From the NCBI GenBank assembly GCA_003971905.1, contig RSEE01000025.1, positions 372,001-436,000 of the forward strand: DNA of 64,000 bases, read 5' to 3'. Source of the stretch: Moniliella sp. 'wahieum'. Lineage: Eukaryota > Basidiomycota > Moniliellomycetes > Moniliellales > Moniliellaceae. Positions 1 to 8,933 of the stretch are shown one piece after another (positions within the stretch are counted from its first letter, which is position 1; every line of letters begins with the position of its first letter). A program made the position numbers and the translations under genes. The notes beneath the pieces are model-generated. The model worked only from the letters and a program-made list of their open reading frames with translations. It was not told where the DNA came from and did not search any database.

Positions 1-410
1 ACCTCAGCTTCAGGCCTCACTAGTCACTGCAGCTGAATGAGGATATAGCGCAACGTTAAGGGATCGATAAATTATCACCTGTGGGAGACGTCAGAACAAA
101 GCACTTGCACTTTTTTGGGACAGACAGAATACGTTGCTGGTGTCATTAATCATTGGCCAGCTGGGTGGGCTCCTTAGCCTTAGTACCCCGTGTATGGCAC
201 CTAAGATGCGATAATGTAAAAGGACAAATCATGCGGACCATTATGTCTGCAATAGTAATTCACTTCCCAAAAGAACTTCCACGAGAAAATGACTTCAGCA
301 GTGTAGACGATCATCCGCTTGCATGTGGTGGGGTGTGCAGCAGAGTGCGCGAGTGGGCTGTGCAGAAACAAGAGCACGAGATGGAAGGTTCGTGGGGTGG
401 GATGGGCCAG
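1..410. other. Intergenic, no gene seen
   Basis: No conserved coding sequence is visible on either strand. Near the left edge (about 14-28) there is a CACTAGTCACTG word of the palindromic type found in other intergenic regions of this window. The right part is the 3' flank of the kinase gene. Confidence 0.5.
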
Positions 411-2231
411 TCAAAGTAGATTGAAAAGGGACGATTGAGCTAGTAGAATTGGATGTTGTTGTTGCCCATGCGGAAATGGCGTCGGCAGGATGCCACTCTG
501 TTTTTGGTATCTGGAATGGGCGTACTGCTCCTTGTCAAGCCCGACTCCGACTCTGAAGCGATGGGGGGGAGATACTATGGTTTCTTCTTGGCGGTTGGGG
601 AGAGGGAGGGGAGAGACTTGGGTGGGGGAAAGAGAACCATCATCATGGTCAAGTCTTGGGGGAAAGCCCGAGATGGATGAGGCGTCCGAGCTGTTTTGTT
701 GCCGTTTGTGCTGGCCCTTTTTGCCCTGCGCCTCTATAGAGGCAGTCGACTTCTCATCTGAGTTTGCAGGGGAGGGTGCGAAGGCGTCCTTGTTTCCAAT
801 TTCACTTGAGCTTGTTGGTTCATCGGGGGCCGGGAAGACACGAGCCGCAGGGGGGGTACCCCCATGCCTTCCCCAGCTTTTTCTTGGTTCCATTGGCAAA
901 CCTTGCTTCCCAGTCCCGTCCTGGCTCACCGGGCGCCCTTGCATCATGATCGGCGACGCGCCGTTTGGCATCAGTAACGAAGTCGTCGAGTTTCCGTTGC
1001 TCGGACTCATCAGCACATCGCCGTGCTGGTGACGGCAAATTAGATCGGCCATGCCCTTGAGTTTTTCGATCCCAGCCGAGGAAGCCAAGTTCGGATGCTG
1101 GGCACGGAGAGTGCACAAGTTGCGCACATATTCGACAATGTCACTAGCTGACACGCCAGCCTTAGGTACCTGGCGTGCCTTGGCATGCCGTTCCTTACAG
1201 TCTTGCAGTAAACACCCGTGTTGGTCTATACTCGATGTTAAGGGTGGCAGGTTGCAGAGCCAAGGATGGGCCAATGCCTCGACAGCCGTCATGCGCTTGG
1301 AGCCTTTGCAGAGACACCTGCGTATGAAATCCTTGGCAGTATCGCTGATGCCCGACCAGTATTCGGGCTCGAACTCAAAATGCATCGCGACAATCTGGCG
1401 AAAGAGACCCGGCTGGTCGGGAGCATAAAACGGGGTGTAGCCAGCCAAAAGGCAGTAAGTCACCACGCCAGCGGACCAAATATCAACCTCGGGCCCATAT
1501 CCTGCACCAAGAAGCACCTCCGGTGCTACGTACTGCGGGCTGCCACATGCAGTGAGCAACAGGCCGTCACCCGGGATGAAGCGGGAAAGACCAAAGTCGC
1601 TAATAGCAATGTTGCTTGGCTCCTGGCGGGTACGAAGAAGAATGTTCTCAGGTTTAATGCGATGGATGATGCCGTGTTGGTGGAGATAGGCAATCGCTTC
1701 AAACATCTGACGAGTAATGTGTCGTGCGTCAAGCTCAGCGTAGTGGACTTTCTCCACCAGGCGGTCAAAAAGTTCTCCGCCGCGGCAGTAGTCCGTCACC
1801 AAAAATACTGCTTCCCTTGTCTCGTAAATGTCATAAAGGCGGATGATGTTGGGGTGGCAGACGCTTTGGAGGATACGGATTTCATCCATGAGCATGCGCT
1901 TGCAGGAGAGAGAGGAAGGAAGAGTCAGGCGGAGGCGCCAAATGCTGGATAGAGAGTGGAGCGGGGAGATAACAGGGGGAGTCGACAGGGAAGGACATAC
2001 CTCATTCTTGTCGTTAAGAGGCCGTTTTGCAATGACCTTCATGGCGCGTTCCTCGCCTGTGGCACGCACGACAACCCGGCGGACCACGGCAAAGCTGCCT
2101 CGTCCCAGAACACCGAACTGGACTTGGTACTTCTCAGTGAGTGCAACAGGCGCGGCTGGTCCGCCGTCGGGCCCAGTTTCGTTGAACCACGTCTGGAAGG
2201 CGGAGGAGATGGGAGGGTCCGATCGCGGCAT
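411..2231 (-). CDS. CaMK-type Ser/Thr protein kinase, catalytic Asp codon absent
   Basis: Protein of about 572 aa once a 102-nt intron (1899-2000, GTATGT...AAG, phase 0) is removed. The intron has no in-frame stop, so an unspliced reading is also open. Seen: glycine loop LGRGSFAVV (residues 42-50), AMK lysine (65), DFGLSRF (178-184), VAPEVL (201-206), then the CaMK-like C-lobe with DIWSAGVV. The catalytic loop reads HRIKPEN where kinases have HRDxKPEN: exactly one codon, the Asp, is missing. The start is placed at MPRSDPP (2231) because the longer upstream frame is low-complexity and runs through the GATC-rich promoter cluster. The C-terminal half (about 300-572) is Ser/Pro-rich with one helical stretch after the kinase domain. 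Closest to fungal calmodulin-dependent kinase or CHK2/DUN1-like CAMK kinases; no FHA domain is seen. The missing Asp may be a pseudokinase feature or one of the many indels in this sequence. Confidence 0.85.
   Translation of the reverse strand: MPRSDPPISSAFQTWFNETGPDGGPAAPVALTEKYQVQFGVLGRGSFAVVRRVVVRATGEERAMKVIAKRPLNDKNEVCPSLSTPPVISPLHSLSSIWRLRLTLPSSLSCKRMLMDEIRILQSVCHPNIIRLYDIYETREAVFLVTDYCRGGELFDRLVEKVHYAELDARHITRQMFEAIAYLHQHGIIHRIKPENILLRTRQEPSNIAISDFGLSRFIPGDGLLLTACGSPQYVAPEVLLGAGYGPEVDIWSAGVVTYCLLAGYTPFYAPDQPGLFRQIVAMHFEFEPEYWSGISDTAKDFIRRCLCKGSKRMTAVEALAHPWLCNLPPLTSSIDQHGCLLQDCKERHAKARQVPKAGVSASDIVEYVRNLCTLRAQHPNLASSAGIEKLKGMADLICRHQHGDVLMSPSNGNSTTSLLMPNGASPIMMQGRPVSQDGTGKQGLPMEPRKSWGRHGGTPPAARVFPAPDEPTSSSEIGNKDAFAPSPANSDEKSTASIEAQGKKGQHKRQQNSSDASSISGFPPRLDHDDGSLSPTQVSPLPLPNRQEETIVSPPHRFRVGVGLDKEQYAHSRYQKQSGILPTPFPHGQQQHPILLAQSSLFNLL
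1899..2000 (-). other. In-frame intron of the kinase gene
   Basis: On the minus strand the donor GTATGTCC follows ...DKNE and the acceptor CTGCAAG precedes RMLMDEIRIL. The conserved kinase reading resumes in the same frame. Length 102 nt is a multiple of three and stop-free, so retention would insert 34 residues between the VAIK-type lysine and helix C. Confidence 0.75.
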
Positions 2232-2394
2232 GGCGGCAGGGAAGAGTAGACCGAGGGAGGAAGGAAAGAAGGAAGAGGTGGCGCAGGGGCGAGTGCTGGC
2301 GGAGGGAGGGACTAGTGCGGGCGGGAAGACGAGAGAGGCGCGGTGGAATGGGGGCGTGGCAGGTGAAGCTACGAAGAGAGATGGTATGACCTCA

Positions 2395-2495
2395 TCGACA
2401 TTGATCGATGATCGATGATCATTGATCATTTCGATCAGTGGTGGCTGATGGTGCTGTTGAAGCCGATGATCGATGATCGAGATGCACGCAGGGTC
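2395..2495. promoter_or_regulatory. GATC/ATCGAT palindrome cluster upstream of the kinase
   Basis: About 100 bp hold repeated TGATCGATGATCGATGATCA-like words and a second GCCGATGATCGATGATCG block. The cluster starts about 165 bp 5' of the chosen kinase start. Similar words recur upstream of other genes in the window (14.97 kb, 21.9 kb, 38.4 kb, 52.6 kb). A promoter role is inferred from position and recurrence. Confidence 0.45.
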
Positions 2496-2707
2496 ACTGA
2501 TTCGATTGAGGCCATGTAGGTGTGACATCATTTGAGGTTCAACTTTCAAATGTTGGCGTTTCCAATCGGCTGGCCGGGTTGGCTGGACACCGAGATCGCT
2601 AAACGATCACGCTTCAACCAACGCCTGGCGTCCCCCCCCGCCCGCTCTCGCTGCATCTGCATCCCCCCGCCCCCACGATCATCGCAACACTTTGCCATTC
2701 TCCTCGT

Positions 2708-4386
2708 CTATGCATCCAAGCCAATAAGCTCCTCCGTCGCCGCCGTCCCCCACACATCCCCTGCACGCTCAGCAACCACCTGGTACACCTCGAAGTGGTG
2801 GTTGACAGACGCCTTTTCGTGGATCGCGTATGGGCCACCCGCTTCTCCGCCGCTTGGCCGCTCTGCGTCCGGCTCGGCTGCTCCGCTTAGCCCCCACTGT
2901 GTGGAGATGGCCGCAAGAAGAAAACCTGCCGTACGCGACTGTGCACCACGCCATGGTGCAAAACGTACAGGGTTCGTGTGTCGTAAAGAGCCAGATTGGT
3001 CAGCAAGTAGTCTGCTCCGTTGCTCTCAGCCCGGCGAGGGCCATCCTCCGGGATCTCGGATGCCTTGCGCGCCTCGGCCACCCCGGATCACATTGAGCAC
3101 CGCATGTCGCAACGGATGCGCGCCGCCACCCGCGTGTCGTGCGCACTCGCCGACAGACCCCCATCATCCCTCTCCTCGAACACGGGGCACACAAAGGCAC
3201 CTACCGGTACTGCCCCTCTTCCTGGGCCGTTGAGCGGCCATAACCGCTTGGGAAACCCCATGGCGTACCCATGCCCTTCGTTCAGGATCAGACCAGAGTA
3301 ACTTTTCTGCTTGGCGATCTACCCACTTGTCCGTCCCAGCTCGGACCGACGTCGGCCATACGCGCTCCATTCGGCCAGACGCGCCTTATTGGGCGCTGTG
3401 GCTGGAATTGTTACGGAACGCAAGTTGTGCCTCATGAACCAAGGTGCATGCTCCTGTAAGCTGGATAGGATCTCGTTTCGGCCAGCCCCTGGACGATCAA
3501 GGCCGATCACAATATCGAGGAACCCGCGTTCTTGCGACGGACGCACCATCTTCAAGTGGCGTGAAGATTCCCATCCATCTTGTGGCGAAGATGCTCCCAA
3601 CATATTTCCAATTGACCGAGTAAATGCGTGACTACTCCACTCAAATTGGCCGGCACAGTCACAATCCACGCCTGCCTCAGTGGCACGGGCATCGTATTTG
3701 GGTCCTGTGCAGCGGTTATCGCCAAAGTTGGAGTGAGTCCCAATCCAGATGGGAGACTTCCCCCTCCTTGTCTCGCCCACGTCCGCTGATTTCACATCTT
3801 CGTTTTCAATCGAAGCGCCGGGACTAGAGGGGCAGCTCTGCTCGCCGCCAAGGGCCGCCAGCGCTGCCAGTTCACTTTCTTCGGTAGGCGGAGGCGAAGC
3901 ACGGTCGTGGTCAGGTGGTTCCCACCACATTCTCCCGACACCATAAGAAATACACAGTTCCTCCCCCGCAGCGATGGGTCTGGCGGTAGTGAAGGAAATG
4001 GTGTTTTGCTCCATGTTGCGCCGCCAGGAAACATTGGGCTGAGTGTGGTGATTAAAAAGAGAGCCCATTCCGAGAGCAAGGGCCATGTCCGACTTGCCCC
4101 CGGCTCGTTTAGACCAGATAAAGGTGTACGAGTCGAGCTGGGTGTACCGCCCATGTTCGTCATACTCGTCGCCATCAAAAAGAAGGATCGGGCTGATCTC
4201 GACGGTTGTGCCGGCTGGCAAAGGACGCGAAGCGTACACGCCGCGACCCGAGGTGGGCGAGGTAAGGACGACGAGGCCATGCCGGTTCATGTGCGGAGTG
4301 CGGGGAAGAGATGGAAGCACCGCCTGGGCCTGGTCTGGCACAGGCTCCAGCCCTGGCTCGGGCGTGGACGCGCGGGCAGGCGCCAT
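2708..4386 (-). CDS. SET domain protein fused to TAD3-like tRNA adenosine deaminase subunit
   Basis: Residues about 35-150 are a SET domain: SGRGVYASRPLPAGT, GSLFNHHTQPNVSW and GEELCISYGVG, the S-adenosylmethionine/lysine-binding motifs of a short SET fold. The same open frame, with no stop, then runs into a TAD3/ADAT3-type N-terminal region (VTIPATAPNKARLAEWSAYG, then WVRHGVSQAV). Further 3', in shifted frames, are the deaminase motifs: HPLRHAVLNVI (HAV codons at 3098-3106), EPCTFC (2958-2975), VHSRVRQVFF, and the C-terminal IHEKASVNHHFEVYQ. HxV in place of the catalytic HxE, plus the HEK..NHHFEV tail, are hallmarks of TAD3, the non-catalytic partner of TAD2 in tRNA A34-to-I editing. At least four single-base frame changes lie after 3319. 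The stop is at 2708-2710. Whether the two halves form one protein needs transcript data. Confidence 0.75.
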
Positions 4387-4800
4387 TGGTGGTGGTCAGG
4401 CTGGGCGGCGCACCCAGGAGGAGCGGACAAGCAAAAGAGGACAAATTTGGCTCCCCAAAGAAACATTTCAAAGCCGAAGGACGACGCCACGTGACACTAT
4501 GATCACCGGTCATAACACTTCGGTGATCTTTAGTCGTTGATTGTCAGCTGCTCTGCGCTTACCTCAGCTGGGCATGAAGCATTGCAATTTTGCCATAGTC
4601 GTGTGGCCAGCCGAGGACGTTTTGTGGAGCACTGGCCCCACGCCACCCGTTGCGGGGGTCAGGCTGACCTAAGGCCCAGTAAAATAGGATCCGACAGAGT
4701 GTGATTCAGCGGTGATGTGCGCGACTTCTTCTCTTCCTGCTGTTTCGTCTTCTGCCCGCGGCAAGGAAGTTCGCACGGCACCCACACCACACCGCACTCG
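4387..4800. promoter_or_regulatory. Divergent promoter region, SET-TAD3 / mS45
   Basis: A 414-bp spacer between two divergent genes, likely holding both promoters. It contains TATGATCACCGGTCATA (about 4498-4514) and CGGTGATC close by, again the GATC-type words. No coding potential was recognised. Confidence 0.5.
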
Positions 4801-6260
4801 ATGCCGCTGTGCCCGCCCTGGCCCGCCTCTCGCTCGGCGGCGTGCCCGCGGCGCGTGCCTTCTCCACCACCGCTGTCGGCGCCGCGCCGCGTCCCCCCAG
4901 CTCCCGCCCTCGGCGCGAGAAGCAGCTGCGGCCGCTGCGTGTGTACCCCGTCTTTGAGGAGTGGATCGAGTCGGCGGATGCGGAGCGCTACAAGTTCCCC
5001 CAGGGCCGCGGGCCCCACTGGCTCGGGCGCACCCCCTTCCACTCAACCCGGCTTTCAACCCACCCCCGCCTCTTGGTCAACGCACCCGCACGGAGATGTG
5101 GGACAAGCACCGCAAGGCCCGTCACTTACTCCATCCGCGGCCTCGCCTACATGTACAACCCCCCTCGACCGTGTCACTGCCATTCTGCGCCTCAAGGCTC
5201 TCGAGCAAGAGATGAAGTTTGAGGTGCGTGTCCTTCTCTCGGGTTGCTCTGCCTACTGACACACATGATCTGGTAGGGCCATGCGCTTCAGACCGAATTT
5301 GAAAAGGGTATGGAATACTCGCTCGGGGCAATGGACAAGAAGCCCCATTACCAGATTGAAAAGACCTCAACGCCAAGACCATTACCGGTCCAGAAAGCCT
5401 ACCATCGGAGGTCTTGGAGGAGTCGACGGACCCACCGCGGATCAAGCCACCGCTGTACGAGAACCACCCCGACGATGGTTCTCTCGAGTCGGTCTTGGGC
5501 CCGGCCATGAAGCGTGCGACGAAGCATAGCCGGCAGCAGCGCGCTGATTTGCCTTCTTTTGGTCCCGACCTGGCGACGGAATCCAACGAGCGTCTCTTCC
5601 GCTCGGCTCACCCCGACCGTTATGCCATCAACTTTAAGGACTTTGGCGGTGACTCGTATCTCATGGCCGGTGAGTCGTGCGGGCAATGCGGCACCAGATT
5701 CACAATATGAACTTCCGCAAGGAGCGCATCCGCACTAACAGCTTTACACGGCTGAACCTCAATACGACGAGGAGGGCAACGAAATCATCCCTGTCACAGC
5801 CGCCGACGGCATCCCTCGTGCCGGTGACCGTGGCTGGACAGTGTTGCAGCGCAAGTTTGAAGCGAGTAAGAAGGTGCGCAAGGCCAAGCTTGCCGTGCGC
5901 TACGAGCGCAAGGGTCGTCGTCTCACCATCGACCGCCGGCACCGGGCCAAGTGGGCGGCCTTGCGTCTTGCTGGTAGTCTCAACCGCCATTTCCGCTGGA
6001 GGTTTGGGAAGCATGTCACCAAGAGGGATTCGACCTCACCAAGGCACTCCCGGACCACCTCGACAAGATGCTCATCCTCAAGGCTCTCGACGGCGCCCCC
6101 GCGGTGCGCGAAGAGGCGATCAAGCAACTGGCCGGAGCCAAGCCTCTGCTGGAGAAGGCGATCAAGGAGCACGAAGAGCGACTGGCTCTGCGGCAGCCAA
6201 GAAGGCCAAGGCGCGCCACCCACCCAGGAGAAACCAAAAGAGACTGCCGAGTCTGCATAA
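4801..6260 (+). CDS. Mitochondrial small-subunit ribosomal protein mS45 (Bot1p/MRPS35 family)
   Basis: Bot1p-family protein (37S S35/mS45), a fungal mitoribosomal subunit. Seen in order, across several frames: an N-terminal presequence (ARLSLGGVPAARAFSTTAV), LRVYPVFEEWIESADAERYK, then the family core GPHWLGRTPFPLNPAF, MWDKHRK, RLKALEQEMKFE and FEKGMEYSLGAMD. Next come RSAHPDRYAINFKDFGGDS, a basic stretch around FEASKKVRKAKLAVRYERKG, and a charged C-terminus ending PKETAESA at 6260. A short intron is likely near 5223-5277 (GTGCGTGTCC...TGGTAG). The ATG at 4801 is the nearest start, but one base seems to be missing just after it. Transcribed divergently from the SET-TAD3 gene and convergent with the Misato gene. 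At least five frame changes. Confidence 0.8.
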
Positions 6261-6386
6261 CCCTTCGTTCTGTTTGGTTGTCTGCTGTCCCGGCCTGTTG
6301 GGACAACCATGTGCAGAATGTCTGCAACCACACTATGCACGCTATAGTATACTCGCTGCTGGTACCATAGTTCTTTTTCCCATTTT

Positions 6387-8722
6387 TCATCCGCGCAACC
6401 TAGATGTCCCATTCTTCCTCTTCTTCCCAATCCTCGTCGTCGTCGCGCCCACTCTCAGCCGGGCATCCGGAGCAAAGGCTTGCTCGTACCCTTCGGGCAG
6501 ACCTGCCTCGTATGCCTCCAGTGCGCGCTCGAGGTGTTCATGCACTTCCTTGAGGCCATCCCGCCCGCCCACAATGCCTTCTTCGGCGCCTGTGCCCAGT
6601 CCGTACTGCCCCAACAAGGCTTCAGGACGATTGCTGGCAGCCTTCACAACCGATTGGGCACAACGGAGCATGTATGCCGTCGGCGCCGGAGCTGTAGTGA
6701 GTCCGCTGGCCATTGGAACTGACTGAGGCTGTGCCCGTTCGTCTGCACAGCTGCTTGGGGGGCCATAAGCTTCGCCAGCGCTGCCGGGTCCGACAGGTCA
6801 ATGTTTTTAGGAACGTCCATCACCCCAAATGGCGCGGCTGAATTGACGGAGGCTTGAGCGGGGCGCCGGAACGATCCAGACCACTGAAGATGGCAGGGAA
6901 GCCTTTGGATACATGCCAGTCGGTGGCCAAGCCCACGTAAGAGGAGAACGGTTCTTGCAGCACTTCTCGCTCACCGGACGAAGCAAGATGGCGCAATGCA
7001 TAGATCGCCCGTTCCGTTCTGGTGTACGGGCATCGCGGATGACGAAACTCTGGGAGAAAGGGAGAGCAGTGGTAGCGAGTTCGTTGGCCTTGGATCCATC
7101 GGGAGCACGGAGTAAACCATTGCTCATATCGATCCAATGAGGGCGGAGATGCTGGGCGGCACGCTCTGCCTGCCGCTGAGCTGCCACGTGCGGGGGTAGG
7201 CGCTCAGCCTCATACTGCGCCTCCTTACTGCTTCCCAACCCACGCCGGGCACGGAATTCAGCCAGAGCAGCCTCGACTGGGTCGTTGAGGGCCGCAACTC
7301 GTTTGTCCACAGGTAGGGCGGGCATCGGCATCGCTCCCGCCAAGTTGGCTAGGTGAGTATCCTGACGCCAATTGATCCGAGCCACCAAAGACCCGGCGGA
7401 TGCAGCCCCCACGTTGGAGGAGAACAAACGGGTAGGCAAGGTCGCCGTTTCGAGTGAGCCGCGAGTAAAGAAGCAACGTCGAACATGCTGTTGGGATGGT
7501 AGAATCCCAGTGAATCCTCCTTCACGGTGGGCGGTAACAACGGGGTAAAGACCCCATTCTCGTGCGCGGCCAACATACCCAGTGTAAGGGCAAAGTTATC
7601 GAGCGGGTCATTCCACGACGCAGGGCCCATGGACTCAGTTGATCAATGTCAAAGAGTGTTGCGGGGGTCATACCAAACCGCCAAGGAAGGCGCCAAGTAG
7701 CTCCCCAGCCCATCACAGGCACTTTGGCATATTCGTCGGAAATGTGTTCCATGTAAGCATAAGATAGACCACTGAAGGCGTCAGTGGTGGTGGTTGTCAT
7801 ATTGAATGCCTGGGGGGGTGTAAGAGTCAGCTAAACTCATTCAAAGGAAGGGGGTCGCATACCTGGAGAGAATCGCTGTCTTCGGCCAACCAACGGACTC
7901 GATCCTCAAACACATCGTTTTCGGCGTCCATGTCCTTGGCCACGGCGTAGCCTGCCTCGAACCCATTCATAACCAGAGCCCCCGAGTCATCCTCCTCCTC
8001 GTCCTCATCACTCTCTGCGCCCTGGGATAGTGAGGAACGACAGACTCGGCGGATTTGGCGAGCAGTAGAGCCAGCCATAGAGGAGCACGAGCCTTGCATC
8101 GCTCCCCCTTTCACGGCCACCACTGACTTGGGGTGGAGATAAAACTGTTGGTAATCTGACCAGAGCAAATCTGGCGCTCGGCGTTTTCGTGATCGTGTCA
8201 CTGCAGCGGGTAGAGTTTCCCTCCCCTCCATCATCTTCCTCCCCGCGTTCCGTCATCAGGATCGAAGTCGAGGTCATATTGTTCAGGAACTCTGCGCAGC
8301 TGGCGCGGCACGGGAGAATGCTCCAACTCGTCGTTGCTCGGAAGAAAGGTACGGAAGTCAGGGACAGTGTCAAATAGTTCAGCGCCGATGGCAGCACTTG
8401 CGTTGTGATCGTCCAAGAGCGAATCCTTTTCGCCTGGGCCCACTCGGCCGCGGCTCGACAAGATCATCATCGTAGTGACGCCCGTGCGCTGTGACAATGA
8501 TCCGATCTGATCCTGAACGTCGAATAAGATTGCGCGCGGGTAGAGCTGGGGCGCAGAATCCAGCCCTGTGCTAAAACTGGGGCCCTCGGCGAGAGCGACA
8601 GCCGAGTCGACGATCTCATCGTCCTGGGAGCCGAGGTAAGCGGCCTGCTCGTTAAAGAAGGATGTGGTGATGTGGTTGGCGAACGTGCCAAACGAAAGGT
8701 AGATGGTCTCGTGCGTCGGCAT
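6387..8722 (-). CDS. DML1: DML1/Misato family tubulin-like protein
   Basis: Protein of the Misato/Dml1 family, related to tubulin/FtsZ and implicated in mitochondrial DNA partitioning and mitochondrial morphology. The N-terminus after the chosen ATG (8722) reads IYLSFGTFANHITTSFF, then AYLGSQ and YPRAILFDVQDQIGSL, matching the Misato segment II signature. Downstream blocks in shifted frames: LLWSDYQQFYLHPKSV, YMEHISDEYAKVPVMGWG, and a helical C-terminus with DGLKEVHEHLERALEAYEAG ending RTSRLRG-like at 6387. An intron of 53 nt (7810-7862, GTATGC...CCCCAG) separates SLQ from AFNMTTTTT. The upstream ATG at 8842 was rejected because it would overlap the divergent promoter and lacks the family start. 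At least six frame changes. Only about 210 bp separate it from the divergent importin gene. Confidence 0.85.
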
Positions 8723-8839
8723 GGTGTGGATCCCAGCGCGTGAGCCCCAAAGTGGAGGAAGGAGGAAGGCCGTCGATAGGATTGGCGGAGCGCAACGGGG
8801 GTTCTTGAAAGAAGCGGACAATAGAAATTTTGCCCAGCT

Positions 8840-8933
8840 CAAAACTAAGCTTCAAGCTTCAATGCATCAGACACGTTCAACAGCGCTTTCAATCAGGGAC
8901 CACCACCACCACCACCATTGCCTCTCTGGTACG
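8840..8933. promoter_or_regulatory. Short divergent promoter DML1 / importin-11
   Basis: The spacer of about 210 bp contains AAGCTTCAAGCTTCAATGCAT (8847-8867), a tandem AAGCTT word followed by ATGCAT, then a CACCACCAC run just before the importin ATG. The same TTCAAGCTTCAAG word occurs near 14,766 and at 33,655. Confidence 0.45.

Noticed and set aside
2232-2549. Upstream in-frame extension of the kinase to an ATG at 2549
   Set aside because: The extra 106 residues are low-complexity and include translated GATC repeats. The ATG at 2231 gives a normal kinase N-terminus.
8723-8842. Longer start for DML1/Misato
   Set aside because: Family members begin within a few residues of IYLSFGTFANH. The extension would run through the divergent promoter.
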